Shown: positions 1 to 8,705 of the stretch, one piece after another
Numbering within the stretch: position 1 is the stretch's first letter
Layout of the letters: every line of letters starts with the position of its first letter
Assembly (NCBI GenBank): GCA_902626245.1
Contig: CACOED010000001.1
Span: forward strand, 1-64,000
Direction of reading: 5' to 3'
Length of the DNA: 64,000 nt
Source of the DNA: an uncultured Pelagibacteraceae bacterium
GTDB lineage: Bacteria; Pseudomonadota; Alphaproteobacteria; Pelagibacterales; Pelagibacteraceae
The notes under the pieces: generated by a model
The model's input: the letters and a program-made list of their open reading frames with translations, nothing else
Database searches by the model: none
Told to the model about the DNA's origin: nothing
Made by a program: the position numbers and the translations under genes

Positions 1-1107
1 CCTTCCTATAATTTCGTCTCTATCCATATAATAACCTTGTAGATGTCTGTGACCTGAATTTGGATCGAATTCAGTTCTTCCATGCAAAACTCTTCTATTA
101 TTAAACGAAAAAATATCACCTGGTTCAAGTCTAAAATTTATTTGAAATTTATCATCGTGCAAAAGATTTCCAAATCTGTGATGCGCTTTATAAACTTTAT
201 CCATAACATCTGGATGGCAATCTAAAGCATCCATAGTTGCTACACTAAATCTTATATCATTGTAATCACCGTCTTTGGTTAAAGAAATTGCTGGCCCGTA
301 AAAACTTCTGTAGGCTTCTTGCGTATAATCTTTATCTCTAAATTTAAGAGGTATATTCACTAATGTTTCAAATATTTCTTTTTCATTATTCCTTAAATAA
401 TCTGCAACAGCAAAGGCATCTACTGCTGATGAGTTTCCACCTTGTGCAGAATTAATTAAACAATGTAGAAATTGATATCCTGGTGGATTCTCAAACCAAG
501 GTAAATCCATATGATTCCTTAGAGCATGTGCTGAGTAAGCTGAATTGTTTGGCTTTGGAATATTTATAACCTCAAAAGGTGTTTTAAAAAAAGTTTCTCT
601 AGTGTGACTTATTCTGTTTAAAACTTTAAAAGCAGATTCTTTTTCCGTTGGAGCATTTTTAACAATTGCAATTCCTTTATAATGTAAAAGTTCTAGCCAA
701 TTTATTAATCCTTCTTTCGAATTAATAATTTCTTCATGATCTATACTAATAAATTCTAAATTTTTTTGAAGTGAGCAGTTCCATAATTGATAAGGAGAAA
801 TATATTTTTTTTTATTGTTTATCGTATAACAGTTTTTTCTTAACCACTCTTGATCGTAATAACTTGTGTGATTTCCTTCACTCCACTCAATTTCTAATTT
901 TCCTTCGTTATTAATTTTACATTTTTTTGGTTCTATATTTGTTGAAACTTCAAGTATATTAAACATTCTATGCCTTGAATCCTTATCATGAGCTGTGGGA
1001 CAGTTGTCCCTTAACCACATAAAATGAAAATTACTTTTCTCACCATCACTCCATTCAATATTTAAAGCTGAGCCATTTTTTTTAACTTTTGAAATTTCTA
1101 TTGCCAT
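1..1107 (-). CDS. gamma-butyrobetaine hydroxylase-like Fe(II)/2OG dioxygenase (3' end beyond window)
   Basis: This gene is not in the ORF track because its stop codon lies outside the window. Reading the minus strand from the ATG at 1107 gives 369 codons without a stop. The N-terminal part carries the small domain typical of the butyrobetaine/trimethyllysine hydroxylase group, with the motif WLRDNCP. The C-terminal part has the TauD-type HxD iron motif (NHMDLPWFENPPG) and the late FNNRRVLHGR segment with the distal His and the 2OG-binding Arg. The last visible residues, GYYMDRDEIIGR, match the usual C-terminus, so only about 10-20 residues are missing. Members hydroxylate gamma-butyrobetaine to L-carnitine; the related TmpA enzymes act on 2-trimethylaminoethylphosphonate, which cannot be excluded. 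It is divergent from a betaine-type ABC importer, which supports a quaternary-amine substrate. Confidence 0.85.
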   Translation of the reverse strand, partial: MAIEISKVKKNGSALNIEWSDGEKSNFHFMWLRDNCPTAHDKDSRHRMFNILEVSTNIEPKKCKINNEGKLEIEWSEGNHTSYYDQEWLRKNCYTINNKKKYISPYQLWNCSLQKNLEFISIDHEEIINSKEGLINWLELLHYKGIAIVKNAPTEKESAFKVLNRISHTRETFFKTPFEVINIPKPNNSAYSAHALRNHMDLPWFENPPGYQFLHCLINSAQGGNSSAVDAFAVADYLRNNEKEIFETLVNIPLKFRDKDYTQEAYRSFYGPAISLTKDGDYNDIRFSVATMDALDCHPDVMDKVYKAHHRFGNLLHDDKFQINFRLEPGDIFSFNNRRVLHGRTEFDPNSGHRHLQGYYMDRDEIIGR

Positions 1108-1282
1108 AAATTATATTTATTTTAATTAAATTTGTTTTCAATTCAATTTATAATTGAATTTCAATAATTTTTATGGATTTTTTCTTACTTTATTAACAGC
1201 AATTAATCTTATTAAAGGTTGTATTTTAATGCGTATCAAGTTTTAATACGACCAGTTTAAACTAATAATATGGAGGGAATTC
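1108..1282. promoter_or_regulatory. divergent intergenic region with 8-bp inverted repeat
   Basis: This 175-bp AT-rich gap separates the divergent dioxygenase gene and the betaine receptor gene, so both promoters should lie here. A perfect inverted repeat, attcaatt-tat-aattgaat, occupies 1141-1159 and could be an operator. A weak sigma70-like pair, TTGTAT (1219-1224) and TTTAAT (1242-1247) with a 17-bp spacer, points toward the receptor gene. GGAGGG just before 1283 is a good ribosome binding site. No recognisable riboswitch was seen. Confidence 0.4.
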
Positions 1283-2308
1283 ATGAAATTTCTTAAAAAA
1301 ATATTTCTTTCAATTGCATTTATTGCAGTAGCTTCATTTGCTACATCAAGTGCAAATGCTAAATGCAAAGTGCATTTGGGAGATTTTGATTGGGATAGTG
1401 CAAACGTTCATACAGCTATCACAAGTTATATTCTTGAACATGGATATGGATGCGATGTTGAAGTAACTAAAGGTAGTACAAGTCCAATTATGGCAGCACA
1501 CTATGATCAACAAATTGACATTGTTACTGAAGTTTGGAGAGATAATATAGTGCAAATGCACGAGGAAGCTGTTGCTGCTGGTAAAATTATTGAGTTAGGG
1601 ATTAACACTCCTTCATCAACTCAAGGTTTCTATGTAGATAAACCAACTGCAGACAAGTACAATTTAAAGTCTGTAGAAGATATGAAAAACCCAGAAATTG
1701 CAAAATTATTTGCTGATCCTGAAGCACCAGGAAAAGGTAGAATGACAAGCTGCATATCAGGATGGACTTGCTACACTATTAATATGGTTAAGCACAAAGT
1801 TTATGGCTTAGATGAATACTACACTAACTTTGACCCAGGTTCAGGAGGTGCATTAGATGCTGCTATTGCAGGTGCATTTAAAAAAGGTAAGCCGGTATTT
1901 TCTTACTATTGGACACCAACAGGCTTAATGGGCAAAGTTGATTTAGTTCAGCTTGAAGAGCCAGAATATAAAGCTGACTGCTGGACAAAAATGATGGCTG
2001 TTGTAGAAAAAATTAAAGCTGATGGCCCAGATGCATACACAGATACTTGTGCAAGTGCATATGTAAATATGGCTTTAACAAAATCTGCATCAACAACTTT
2101 TTCAAGTAAAAAATCTAATAAAAAAATCTTAGACTTTATTAGAGCTTATTCTGTCCCAACTCCAGATGTAAACAGATCACTTGCTTACTATATGGATGAA
2201 TCAGGTGGTGACATGGAAGCTACTGCTAAACATTTCTTGTCAAATACTGGTATGTGGAAGAAGTGGGTTCCAGCTGATGTTGCAGCAAAAGTTGTGGATA
2301 CACTATAA
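1283..2308 (+). CDS. glycine betaine/carnitine/choline-type ABC transporter substrate-binding protein (ProX/OpuAC family)
   Basis: The 341-aa protein starts with a Sec signal peptide (MKFLKKIFLSIAFIAVASFA, cleavage after SSANA near residue 26). The mature part begins like the OpuAC family, with GDFDWDSANVHTAI. Cysteines in SCISGWTCY and elsewhere may form disulfides in the periplasm. It should bind a quaternary ammonium or proline-like osmolyte and deliver it to the permease and ATPase encoded next. The start is supported by GGAGGG about 8 bp upstream. A strong intrinsic terminator follows the stop and separates it from the permease gene, which would make the receptor more abundant than the membrane components. 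The exact ligand cannot be read; carnitine or butyrobetaine is plausible from the neighbours. Confidence 0.88.
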   Translation: MKFLKKIFLSIAFIAVASFATSSANAKCKVHLGDFDWDSANVHTAITSYILEHGYGCDVEVTKGSTSPIMAAHYDQQIDIVTEVWRDNIVQMHEEAVAAGKIIELGINTPSSTQGFYVDKPTADKYNLKSVEDMKNPEIAKLFADPEAPGKGRMTSCISGWTCYTINMVKHKVYGLDEYYTNFDPGSGGALDAAIAGAFKKGKPVFSYYWTPTGLMGKVDLVQLEEPEYKADCWTKMMAVVEKIKADGPDAYTDTCASAYVNMALTKSASTTFSSKKSNKKILDFIRAYSVPTPDVNRSLAYYMDESGGDMEATAKHFLSNTGMWKKWVPADVAAKVVDTL

Positions 2309-2329
2309 CTTTTAAAACAATTTTTTATA

Positions 2330-2359
2330 CTAAGAGCCCTTGCGGGCTCTTAGTTTTTT
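2330..2359 (+). terminator. intrinsic terminator/attenuator between receptor and permease genes
   Basis: A perfect 10-bp stem, ctaagagccc (2330-2339) and gggctcttag (2344-2353), closes a ttgc loop and is followed by a T run. It lies in the 63-bp gap between the receptor stop and the permease start, so it probably lets only part of the transcripts continue into the membrane-component genes. Confidence 0.88.
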
Positions 2360-2371
2360 AAGAGAAAAATA

Positions 2372-3388
2372 ATGGGAAAATATAAAAAACATATTTTGTA
2401 TTCACTATATTTAATTGCTTTTTGTGCTATGGTTTATGTTGCATATACAAGCTCAAAATATAGACCCGAAAGTGTTTCAATTTTATTTACAGATTTATCT
2501 TGGCTAGGTAATTGGCCTAAGTGGCTAGATCTTCCATTAATGCCTTTTTTAAATGACGGTTTTGATAACCTTATAAGAAAATATGGAATGTTTTTTGAAG
2601 GAATTAATAATTTCTTATTAGGTCTTTATACAGATATGAAAAATTTTATGGTTGGATTGCCTTGGCCATTACTAATGATTTCGGTAATTGCTCTTGCATA
2701 TTTTGCAAGTGGAAGAAATATGGGTACTACAATTATGGTTGCTTTCTGTGTTTTCTTTCTTGGTTTTTTAAGTCCTAGATATTGGGATAAATGTATTATG
2801 ACGACTTGTATAGTTGTTATTGGAATGTTGCTTTGTTTGGTAATTGGTATTCCTGTTGGAATAATGATGGCTAGAAATAAAAAAGTAAGAAATGCAATAT
2901 TACCAATTCTTGATTTAATGCAAACAATTCCAAGTTTTTGCTATTTAATTCCAGGAATTTTATTATTTGGTTTGGGTGCAGTTCCAGCTATCTTTGCAAT
3001 ATTTGTTTATGCTGTACCACCATTAATAAGATTAACCGATCTTGGAATTAGATTGGTCGACACAGAAGTTGTAGAAGCAGCGGAGGCTTTTGGGGCTAGT
3101 AAAAAACAAAAATTGTGGGGAGTGCAATTGCCTTTAGCCCTTCCAAATATAATGCAAGGAATTAACCAATGCACCATGATGGCTTTAGCAATGGTGGTAA
3201 TCGCTTCGATGATAGGTACTAGAGGAATTGGAGATGAAGTTTTATTAGGATTACAACAATTAAACGTAGGTATGGCTACTGAAGCAGGTATTGCAATTGT
3301 TTTACTAGCTATTATATTCGACCGAATTACACAATCTTACGGAGAAAAAATTCAAGAAAGAACAAAAACAAAAAAAATAAAATTATAA
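2372..3388 (+). CDS. betaine-type ABC transporter permease (ProW/OpuAB family)
   Basis: This 338-aa integral membrane protein has one N-terminal membrane segment, a short extracytoplasmic stretch, and then the core permease helices from about residue 95. The EAA loop that contacts the ATPase is visible as EAAEAFGASKKQKLWGVQLP near residues 232-252. The conserved QTIPSFCYLIP and MVVIASMIGTRGIGDEV segments are typical of ProW. It forms the transmembrane channel for the receptor encoded upstream and the ATPase encoded 4 bp downstream. Family assignment is firm; the substrate is inferred from context. Confidence 0.9.
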   Translation: MGKYKKHILYSLYLIAFCAMVYVAYTSSKYRPESVSILFTDLSWLGNWPKWLDLPLMPFLNDGFDNLIRKYGMFFEGINNFLLGLYTDMKNFMVGLPWPLLMISVIALAYFASGRNMGTTIMVAFCVFFLGFLSPRYWDKCIMTTCIVVIGMLLCLVIGIPVGIMMARNKKVRNAILPILDLMQTIPSFCYLIPGILLFGLGAVPAIFAIFVYAVPPLIRLTDLGIRLVDTEVVEAAEAFGASKKQKLWGVQLPLALPNIMQGINQCTMMALAMVVIASMIGTRGIGDEVLLGLQQLNVGMATEAGIAIVLLAIIFDRITQSYGEKIQERTKTKKIKL

Positions 3389-3392
3389 AAAT

Positions 3393-4442
3393 ATGAGTAA
3401 AATTGAAATAAAAAATGTCTATAAAATTTTTGGAGATCAGCCTTCTAAAGTTCTTCCAATGGTTCAAGATGGAGCAACAAAAGAAGAAATTCTAGAAAAA
3501 ACTGGACATACAGTTGGTTTAGATAATGTTTCTTTATCTATAGAAGAGGGAGAAACTTTTGTATGTATGGGGCTTTCAGGTTCTGGAAAATCAACTCTTA
3601 TCAGACACATAAATAGATTGATAGATCCAACATCAGGTGTTGTATCTGTTGAAGGAACTAATGTAATGGATTTGGATCCAAAAGGTCTCATTGAATTTAG
3701 AAGACATAAAATGAGCATGGTCTTTCAAAGGTTTGGTTTGTTTCCTCACAAGACAGTCCTAGAAAATGTCGGTTATGGTCTTGAAGTTCAAGGACAAAAA
3801 CCAGAGGAGAGAAATAAAACTGCAATGGAAAAAATTGAATCTGTAGGTTTAAATGGATTTGAACATCAATATCCAAATCAATTATCTGGTGGAATGCAAC
3901 AAAGAGTTGGTTTAGCTAGAGCACTTGCAACAAATACAGACATTATGTTAATGGATGAAGCTTTTTCTGCATTAGACCCTTTGATAAGAAGTGACATGCA
4001 AAAACAATTAATAGATTTACAAAGTGAATTAAAAAAAACAATAGTGTTTATTACTCATGATTTAGATGAATCATTAAGATTAGGTGATCATATTGGAATA
4101 TTAAATGGCGGAAGACTGGTACAAGTAGGTTCACCTATAGACATCATTATGAATCCTGCTGACGATTATGTTGAAGCTTTTGTTAAAGATGTAAATAGAG
4201 CAAAAGTTATCAAAGCAAAAATTATTATGTCTCCAGTTAATTCATCTAACGGTATTGATAAATCAAATCTTATTAAAGTCCAAGAAGATCAATTTTTAGA
4301 TGAATTTTTACCAAAAGTAGTTTGTTCAAATGCAAACTGCGAAGTAGTAGATAAAAATGGTAATGTAAAAGGATATTTAACACAAAAAGAACTTTCAAAA
4401 GCCTTAACAAAAGAACATATGGCTGATGCCGCTAAGTCTTAA
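3393..4442 (+). CDS. betaine-type ABC transporter ATPase (ProV/OpuAA family)
   Basis: The 349-aa ATPase has a ProV-type N-terminal extension before the Walker A motif (GLSGSGKST, about residue 62), the signature LSGGMQQRVGLARAL near 165-180, and Walker B LMDEAFSALDP. The C-terminal 80 residues look like one reduced CBS-type regulatory half (ends with NGNVKGYLTQKELSKAL) where classical ProV carries two CBS repeats, so osmotic gating may be simplified. It follows the permease by 4 bp, and its last 17 bp overlap the start of the SDR gene, so it is co-translated with it. Confidence 0.9.
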   Translation: MSKIEIKNVYKIFGDQPSKVLPMVQDGATKEEILEKTGHTVGLDNVSLSIEEGETFVCMGLSGSGKSTLIRHINRLIDPTSGVVSVEGTNVMDLDPKGLIEFRRHKMSMVFQRFGLFPHKTVLENVGYGLEVQGQKPEERNKTAMEKIESVGLNGFEHQYPNQLSGGMQQRVGLARALATNTDIMLMDEAFSALDPLIRSDMQKQLIDLQSELKKTIVFITHDLDESLRLGDHIGILNGGRLVQVGSPIDIIMNPADDYVEAFVKDVNRAKVIKAKIIMSPVNSSNGIDKSNLIKVQEDQFLDEFLPKVVCSNANCEVVDKNGNVKGYLTQKELSKALTKEHMADAAKS

Positions 4443-5211
4443 AAATAAAAAAATTATTATTTCAGCTGGAGCTTCGGGAATTGGTTGGTCGACTGCAAAG
4501 ATTTGTCTCTCAAAAGGAGCTACCGTTTATATTTGTGATATTGAAAGTAAATATTTAAAAAAAGCACAAAAACATCCGTTAAATAAAAAGAAATTATTTG
4601 CATATGAATGTGATGCTTCTGATGAGTATGCGGTTTCAGATTTTTTTGATAAAATTAAAAAAAAAACAAAAAAAATCGATGCTTTAATTAATAATGTAGG
4701 AATTGCAGGCCCAACTGGAAGTATAGAAAAGTTAAGCTCTGAAGATTGGGAAAAAACATTGAAAATAAATGTCATAAGTCATTTTTATTTTACAAAACTT
4801 GCAATACCAATGCTTAAAAATAATAAAAGAGGCTCTATCATAAATATTTCCTCTACCGCAGGAATTATGGGTTTTGCTTTACGTTCTCCTTATGCGGCGA
4901 GTAAATGGGCGATTATAGGATTAACAAAAACTTTAGCTATAGAACTAGGTAAATTCAAAATTCGAGTAAATGCTGTCTGTCCAGGAACTATTAAAGGAGA
5001 CAGAATGGATAGAGTAATTAAAGATAAAGCAAAATTTTTGAATGTATCAAAAAAAATAATCGAAAAAGATTTTTTATCTATGGCTTCAATAAATTCGTGG
5101 ATTTCTCAAGAAGATATTGGAAACATGTGCTCGTTTTTAATTTCAAAAGATAGTGAAAAAATATCAGGTCAGGTCTTTCCGGTGGATGGAAACACTATAA
5201 GAGCAGACTAA
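4426..5211 (+). CDS. short-chain dehydrogenase/reductase (candidate carnitine or hydroxy-acid dehydrogenase)
   Basis: This 261-aa protein is a classical SDR: a GASGIG nucleotide-binding loop near residue 14, NNVG after strand 4, the catalytic Ser in NISSTAG, and the YAASK Tyr/Lys pair. The ATG start overlaps the end of the ATPase gene by 17 bp and gives an N-terminus (MPLSLKNKKIIISAG) of normal SDR length. Position in the betaine transporter operon, next to a convergent beta-keto-acid cleavage enzyme, suggests it oxidises a 3-hydroxy acid such as L-carnitine to the 3-keto form. Known carnitine dehydrogenases are mostly of the 3-hydroxyacyl-CoA dehydrogenase type, so this role is an inference. 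The SDR family itself is certain. Confidence 0.85.
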   Translation: MPLSLKNKKIIISAGASGIGWSTAKICLSKGATVYICDIESKYLKKAQKHPLNKKKLFAYECDASDEYAVSDFFDKIKKKTKKIDALINNVGIAGPTGSIEKLSSEDWEKTLKINVISHFYFTKLAIPMLKNNKRGSIINISSTAGIMGFALRSPYAASKWAIIGLTKTLAIELGKFKIRVNAVCPGTIKGDRMDRVIKDKAKFLNVSKKIIEKDFLSMASINSWISQEDIGNMCSFLISKDSEKISGQVFPVDGNTIRAD

Positions 5212-5221
5212 TAGTTTTATT

Positions 5222-6109
5222 TTACTTATAATTTTTTAATTTTAATTTTTCTCTAGTTTCTGCAGGTGTCATAGTTGATACTCCTAGATCATTAACAATT
5301 CTAATTGCTTTTTCTACTAATTGAGCGTTGGTTGCTAATTTACCTTTTTCTAAATATAAATTATCCTCAAGACCTACTCTTGGATTGCCACCCATAATTA
5401 CAGTTTGGGCAACAAAAGGCATTTCATTTTTTGAAATTGCAAATCCTGACCAGACACCTTCTTTTGGCATAATGTCTTTCATGGCTTGCATTGCCAAAGG
5501 TGTTGCTGGCGCTCCCCATGGTATTCCTAAACACATTTGAAACATAGGTGGATCATTTAACAAACCTTCTTTATATAGTTGTGAACCAAACCACATATTT
5601 CCCAGGTCAAATGCCTCTATCTCGGGTTTTACATTTATCTCTTGTAATCTTTTTGCCGCTTTTCTCAAATCATTCGGTGTATTTACTGTAATGACTGAAC
5701 TATCTCCAAAATTTAAAGTTCCACAGTCTAGTGTGCATATTTCAGGTAAAAACTGTTCTGCATTTGCAATTCTTTCCATAACATTTGCCATATCTGTCAT
5801 TGGGCCAAAATCAAGAGGGTCTTTTCCCTGCCCTATATCTAAATCTCCACCCATGCCTGTAGTCAAATTTAAAACAACATCGGTATCACTTGATCTTATT
5901 TTATCGACTACTTCTTTATATAAATCTAATCTTCTACTTGGCGTTCCATCTTCTTCTCTTACATGTATATGAGCAATTGCAGCTCCAGCCTTTGCCGCTT
6001 CAATTGCAGCTGTAGCAATTTGATCAGGTGTCTTTGGTAAATCTGGATGTTTGCCAGCCGTATCGCCTGATCCAGTAACTGCACAAGAAACAAAAACTTT
6101 TTTACTCAT
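5222..6109 (-). CDS. beta-keto acid cleavage enzyme (BKACE, DUF849), candidate 3-dehydrocarnitine cleavage enzyme
   Basis: The 295-aa protein has the BKACE hallmarks: AHIHVR with the two zinc-binding histidines near residue 47, the NLTTG strand, and the late GGNPRVGLEDN segment with the conserved Glu. Members condense a beta-keto acid with acetyl-CoA to give acetoacetate plus a new acyl-CoA; the characterised carnitine-pathway member acts on 3-dehydrocarnitine and releases betainyl-CoA. The SDR gene ends 10 bp away on the opposite strand, and a butyrobetaine-hydroxylase-like gene and betaine importer are close, so a carnitine-to-betaine route is a coherent reading. BKACE substrates vary widely, so specificity is inferred only from context. 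Confidence 0.87.
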   Translation of the reverse strand: MSKKVFVSCAVTGSGDTAGKHPDLPKTPDQIATAAIEAAKAGAAIAHIHVREEDGTPSRRLDLYKEVVDKIRSSDTDVVLNLTTGMGGDLDIGQGKDPLDFGPMTDMANVMERIANAEQFLPEICTLDCGTLNFGDSSVITVNTPNDLRKAAKRLQEINVKPEIEAFDLGNMWFGSQLYKEGLLNDPPMFQMCLGIPWGAPATPLAMQAMKDIMPKEGVWSGFAISKNEMPFVAQTVIMGGNPRVGLEDNLYLEKGKLATNAQLVEKAIRIVNDLGVSTMTPAETREKLKLKNYK

Positions 6110-6155
6110 TAATAAAATATTTTTGCAATTAAATTATACCTATTTAAATAAATAA

Positions 6156-6929
6156 TCAATTCAAGAGACTATTGACAGATGAAGGCTTAATTGGTTTAAA
6201 ATTTCTACCATGTTTATAATCAGGTCTTGCAAATTTAGTTTGAGCATTATCACATGGATTTAGAATAGCAGAAAAGATAGCTCTATCCATAGGGGACATA
6301 TTTTGTGCTGAACCGTGTACTAAATTATCAACAAAAATTAAGGCTGTACCTGCTCTACCTCGAGCAGAAACAATTCCATTTTCTTTTACTAAATCTCTTA
6401 CTGTTTGTTGGTTAACAACCCATAATGGATAATTTGTTGTGATTGTATCAAGTTTTGACGGGGCTGAACCATATTTATGAGATTTAGGAATAAAAAAAAG
6501 AGGACCATTAAATTCTGTAACATCATCAATGAAAACATGTAAATTTAAAGCTAAAGGTTTCGGCACCCCATCTTCTCCAGAGTGAGTAGCAAAATCATAA
6601 TGCCATTGCCATACCTCCCCAGTGAATGCCGCTTTAACATTTATTTTTGTCTGTTGAATATAAAGACTATTTCCACGTATTTGGCATGCGGGTTCAAAAA
6701 AATTGGGATGTCTGGTCAGATCAGAAAAAAAACTACTTCTGAGATGTAAACCCATAGCAGTTCGAACAACTCCAGAGGATTTTTCTATTATATTAGCCTC
6801 TGTTTTTTCATCAAAAACAGTTTTCATTTCTTCTCGAATTTTATTTACTTCTTTTTTTGAAAAACAATTTGGCAGAATAATATATCCAAGTTCCTCAATT
6901 TCTTTGAGTTGTGTTTCGTTAAGCCTCAT
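6156..6929 (-). CDS. phytanoyl-CoA dioxygenase (PhyH) family Fe(II)/2OG oxygenase
   Basis: This 257-aa protein shows PhyH features: an N-terminal segment of the type GYIILPNCFSKKEVNKIREE, the iron-binding WHYDF (HxD) near residue 110, and the distal VHGSAQN His with the following Arg for 2OG. Bacterial PhyH proteins hydroxylate many small molecules, for example ectoine (EctD) or 2-aminoethylphosphonate (PhnY), so the substrate is open. It is divergent from the class II aldolase-like gene across about 65 bp, and 46 bp separate it from the BKACE gene on the same strand. The start at 6929 gives a family-typical N-terminus. Confidence 0.85.
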   Translation of the reverse strand: MRLNETQLKEIEELGYIILPNCFSKKEVNKIREEMKTVFDEKTEANIIEKSSGVVRTAMGLHLRSSFFSDLTRHPNFFEPACQIRGNSLYIQQTKINVKAAFTGEVWQWHYDFATHSGEDGVPKPLALNLHVFIDDVTEFNGPLFFIPKSHKYGSAPSKLDTITTNYPLWVVNQQTVRDLVKENGIVSARGRAGTALIFVDNLVHGSAQNMSPMDRAIFSAILNPCDNAQTKFARPDYKHGRNFKPIKPSSVNSLLN

Positions 6930-6995
6930 TTTTTACTGTATTAATTGCACAATTGTTCATATTTTTTTCTAAAAAAATATACTATCATAATACTT

Positions 6996-7724
6996 ATGGA
7001 AAGATCAGAAATATTAAATGATTTAGCGGCTGTTTTTAGATGGACAGCTAGATTGAATATGCATGAAGGTATTGCAAATCATTTAAGTGTATGTTCGCCT
7101 GATGAAGGAGGTGGTTTTTATGTAAATGGGACTGGAATGCATTTCAGTAAAATAAAAGCTAGCGATCTAATTCTAATAGAAGACAAAAATTTTGAAGAAA
7201 TGAAAAAAAAACCAGAAATTGTTGACCCAACTGCAATTAATATTCATGGAACAATTCATAAAAAAGTTCCAAATGCAAAATGTATATTACATGTTCATTC
7301 AAAATATGCATTGGCGCTTTCATGTTTAAAAGACCCAACTCTTCCACCAATAGATCAAAATACTATGCGATTTTATAATCGTGTAGCTGTATATAAGGAG
7401 TTTGGTGGTTTAGGATTTGAGGAAGAGTCTGAAAAAATGGCAAATAGTATCGGTAATTACAATATACTTTTATTAGCCAACCACGGAATATTAACAGCTG
7501 CCCCTACAATTGCTCAAGCCTTTGATGATTTGTATTACTTTGAAAAAGCTTGTGAAACATACATAACTGCTTTATCAACAAACAAAGAATTAAATATAGC
7601 AAGTCCAGAAATTGCAGAAAAGACTGCTCAAGATTGGGAAAATTATTCTACTGACATGGGTGAACTCCACCTTAAAGCAGTAAGATCTATCTTAGACTCT
7701 GAAGACCCCAGTTACAAAAAATAA
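6996..7724 (+). CDS. class II aldolase/adducin-like protein
   Basis: The protein is about 242 aa from the preferred start. The ORF track begins at 6945, but the first 17 codons there (MHNCSYFFLKKYT...) are AT-rich leader and the family N-terminus starts at MERSEILND, ATG at 6996. Class II aldolase motifs are clear: GTGMHFSKIKASDLI, the zinc-site HVHSKYALALS, and LLANHGILTAAPT. Members include fuculose-phosphate aldolase, ribulose-phosphate epimerase and decarboxylase-like enzymes that use a zinc-bound enolate. The substrate cannot be read here. It is divergent from the PhyH oxygenase gene and 11 bp upstream of a small exported protein. Confidence 0.85.
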   Translation: MERSEILNDLAAVFRWTARLNMHEGIANHLSVCSPDEGGGFYVNGTGMHFSKIKASDLILIEDKNFEEMKKKPEIVDPTAINIHGTIHKKVPNAKCILHVHSKYALALSCLKDPTLPPIDQNTMRFYNRVAVYKEFGGLGFEEESEKMANSIGNYNILLLANHGILTAAPTIAQAFDDLYYFEKACETYITALSTNKELNIASPEIAEKTAQDWENYSTDMGELHLKAVRSILDSEDPSYKK

Positions 7725-7735
7725 CAAAATATCAG

Positions 7736-8197
7736 ATGAAAAGACTAATAATTATTTTATTATTTATTACTACTCCTTTGTATGCAGAAAAAATAGAAAG
7801 ACTTGGTTACTACAATATACAAGAAATTCTCGGGGATGATAATTTAACTTATAAAATAATTAAAGGTTGTGTATCTATGAACTCTGCAGTAACTGAGATT
7901 ATCAAAGAAGAACATCCAGATTTAGCAAAAGAATTTTTTGAAACAGCTAATTATCTTTATCCATTTGGAATCTTAGTCTTAAAAAAAATAAAAAATATAA
8001 ATCATCAAGAAGCTGAGAAAGAATATTTTTTTGGTGTAGATAATCTTACAGATAGTTACATAACCTTTATGAGAGAAAACGGAGAAATAAATAAAAGTTT
8101 TTTTAAAGGAACATTTTTAGGTGATGATTTAAATTTCTGTAATGAAATTAGAGGTGCTATAGAAGTGTCAATTTCTCACTCCCAAAAAACTGAATAA
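7736..8197 (+). CDS. small exported protein of unknown function
   Basis: The 153-aa protein has a short signal peptide (MKRLIIILLFITTPLYA) and a mature domain of about 135 residues with two cysteines. No family was recognised. It follows the aldolase-like gene by 11 bp and its stop abuts the stop of the convergent 99-aa exported protein gene. Codon use resembles the neighbours, so it looks like a genuine gene of this genome. Confidence 0.6.
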   Translation: MKRLIIILLFITTPLYAEKIERLGYYNIQEILGDDNLTYKIIKGCVSMNSAVTEIIKEEHPDLAKEFFETANYLYPFGILVLKKIKNINHQEAEKEYFFGVDNLTDSYITFMRENGEINKSFFKGTFLGDDLNFCNEIRGAIEVSISHSQKTE

Positions 8198-8497
8198 TTA
8201 ATTTGTTTTTTTGAATTTTGGTATTTTTGATTTCTTTTTTTTCTTTTTCTTAGGTATTTTAGATTTTTTAGAATCAGAAGATCCGTCTCCACTAGAAACT
8301 TCTTCTATTGCTTCCAAGATTTCTTTACATTCAGTAGAGTTACAAAAATAAGTAGATCCAGTTTTAGTGTTATATAAATAAGCTCCACAATTATCTTTTT
8401 TTTTAATAGTACAATTAGTTGGCTCAAGTCTATATTCGGCAAATAGACTAGTTGAAGAGAATAAAAATAAAGTCAAAACTAAAAAAAATTTTTTCAT
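8198..8497 (-). CDS. small cysteine-containing exported protein with Lys-rich tail
   Basis: This 99-aa product has a signal peptide (MKKFFLVLTLFLFSSTSLFA), then about 45 residues with four cysteines (CTIKKKDNCGAYLYN and FCNSTECKEI), and a basic tail made of SKIPKKKKKKKSKIPKFKK. The cysteines suggest two periplasmic disulfides; the tail could bind nucleic acid or polyanionic surface polymers. No family was recognised. It is convergent with the preceding 153-aa exported protein gene with no spacer. Confidence 0.55.
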   Translation of the reverse strand: MKKFFLVLTLFLFSSTSLFAEYRLEPTNCTIKKKDNCGAYLYNTKTGSTYFCNSTECKEILEAIEEVSSGDGSSDSKKSKIPKKKKKKKSKIPKFKKTN

Positions 8498-8705
8498 AAC
8501 AAAAATTAATTAAAAAAAATACTTTTTACAACTTGTATTAGAATAAATAATTAATTATTTCTAAACCCAACTTAGTATATTTTTTACATTAAAAACAAAC
8601 AAAAATTTTACGTCTAAAATTTATATATAAAAAAGAGAACTTCATAAATATGGATATATGTATCCTTTAATGAGATACTTATAATAATTAAGGAAAGGAG
8701 AGACA
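8498..8705. promoter_or_regulatory. divergent intergenic region upstream of the ABC/PxpABC operon
   Basis: A 208-bp, very AT-rich gap. It must carry the promoter for the long plus-strand operon starting at 8706. A small hairpin, ggata-tatg-tatcc, lies in the presumed leader, and a strong ribosome binding site (AAGGAAAGGAG) precedes 8706. No clear -35/-10 pair or known riboswitch could be assigned. Confidence 0.3.

Noticed and set aside
1108-1282. Glycine or other riboswitch upstream of the betaine receptor
   Set aside because: No tandem aptamer-like conserved core was visible; only a short inverted repeat was present.
6945-6995. Upstream start of the class II aldolase-like gene
   Set aside because: The 17 additional codons are AT-rich leader with no family match; ATG 6996 gives the standard N-terminus.
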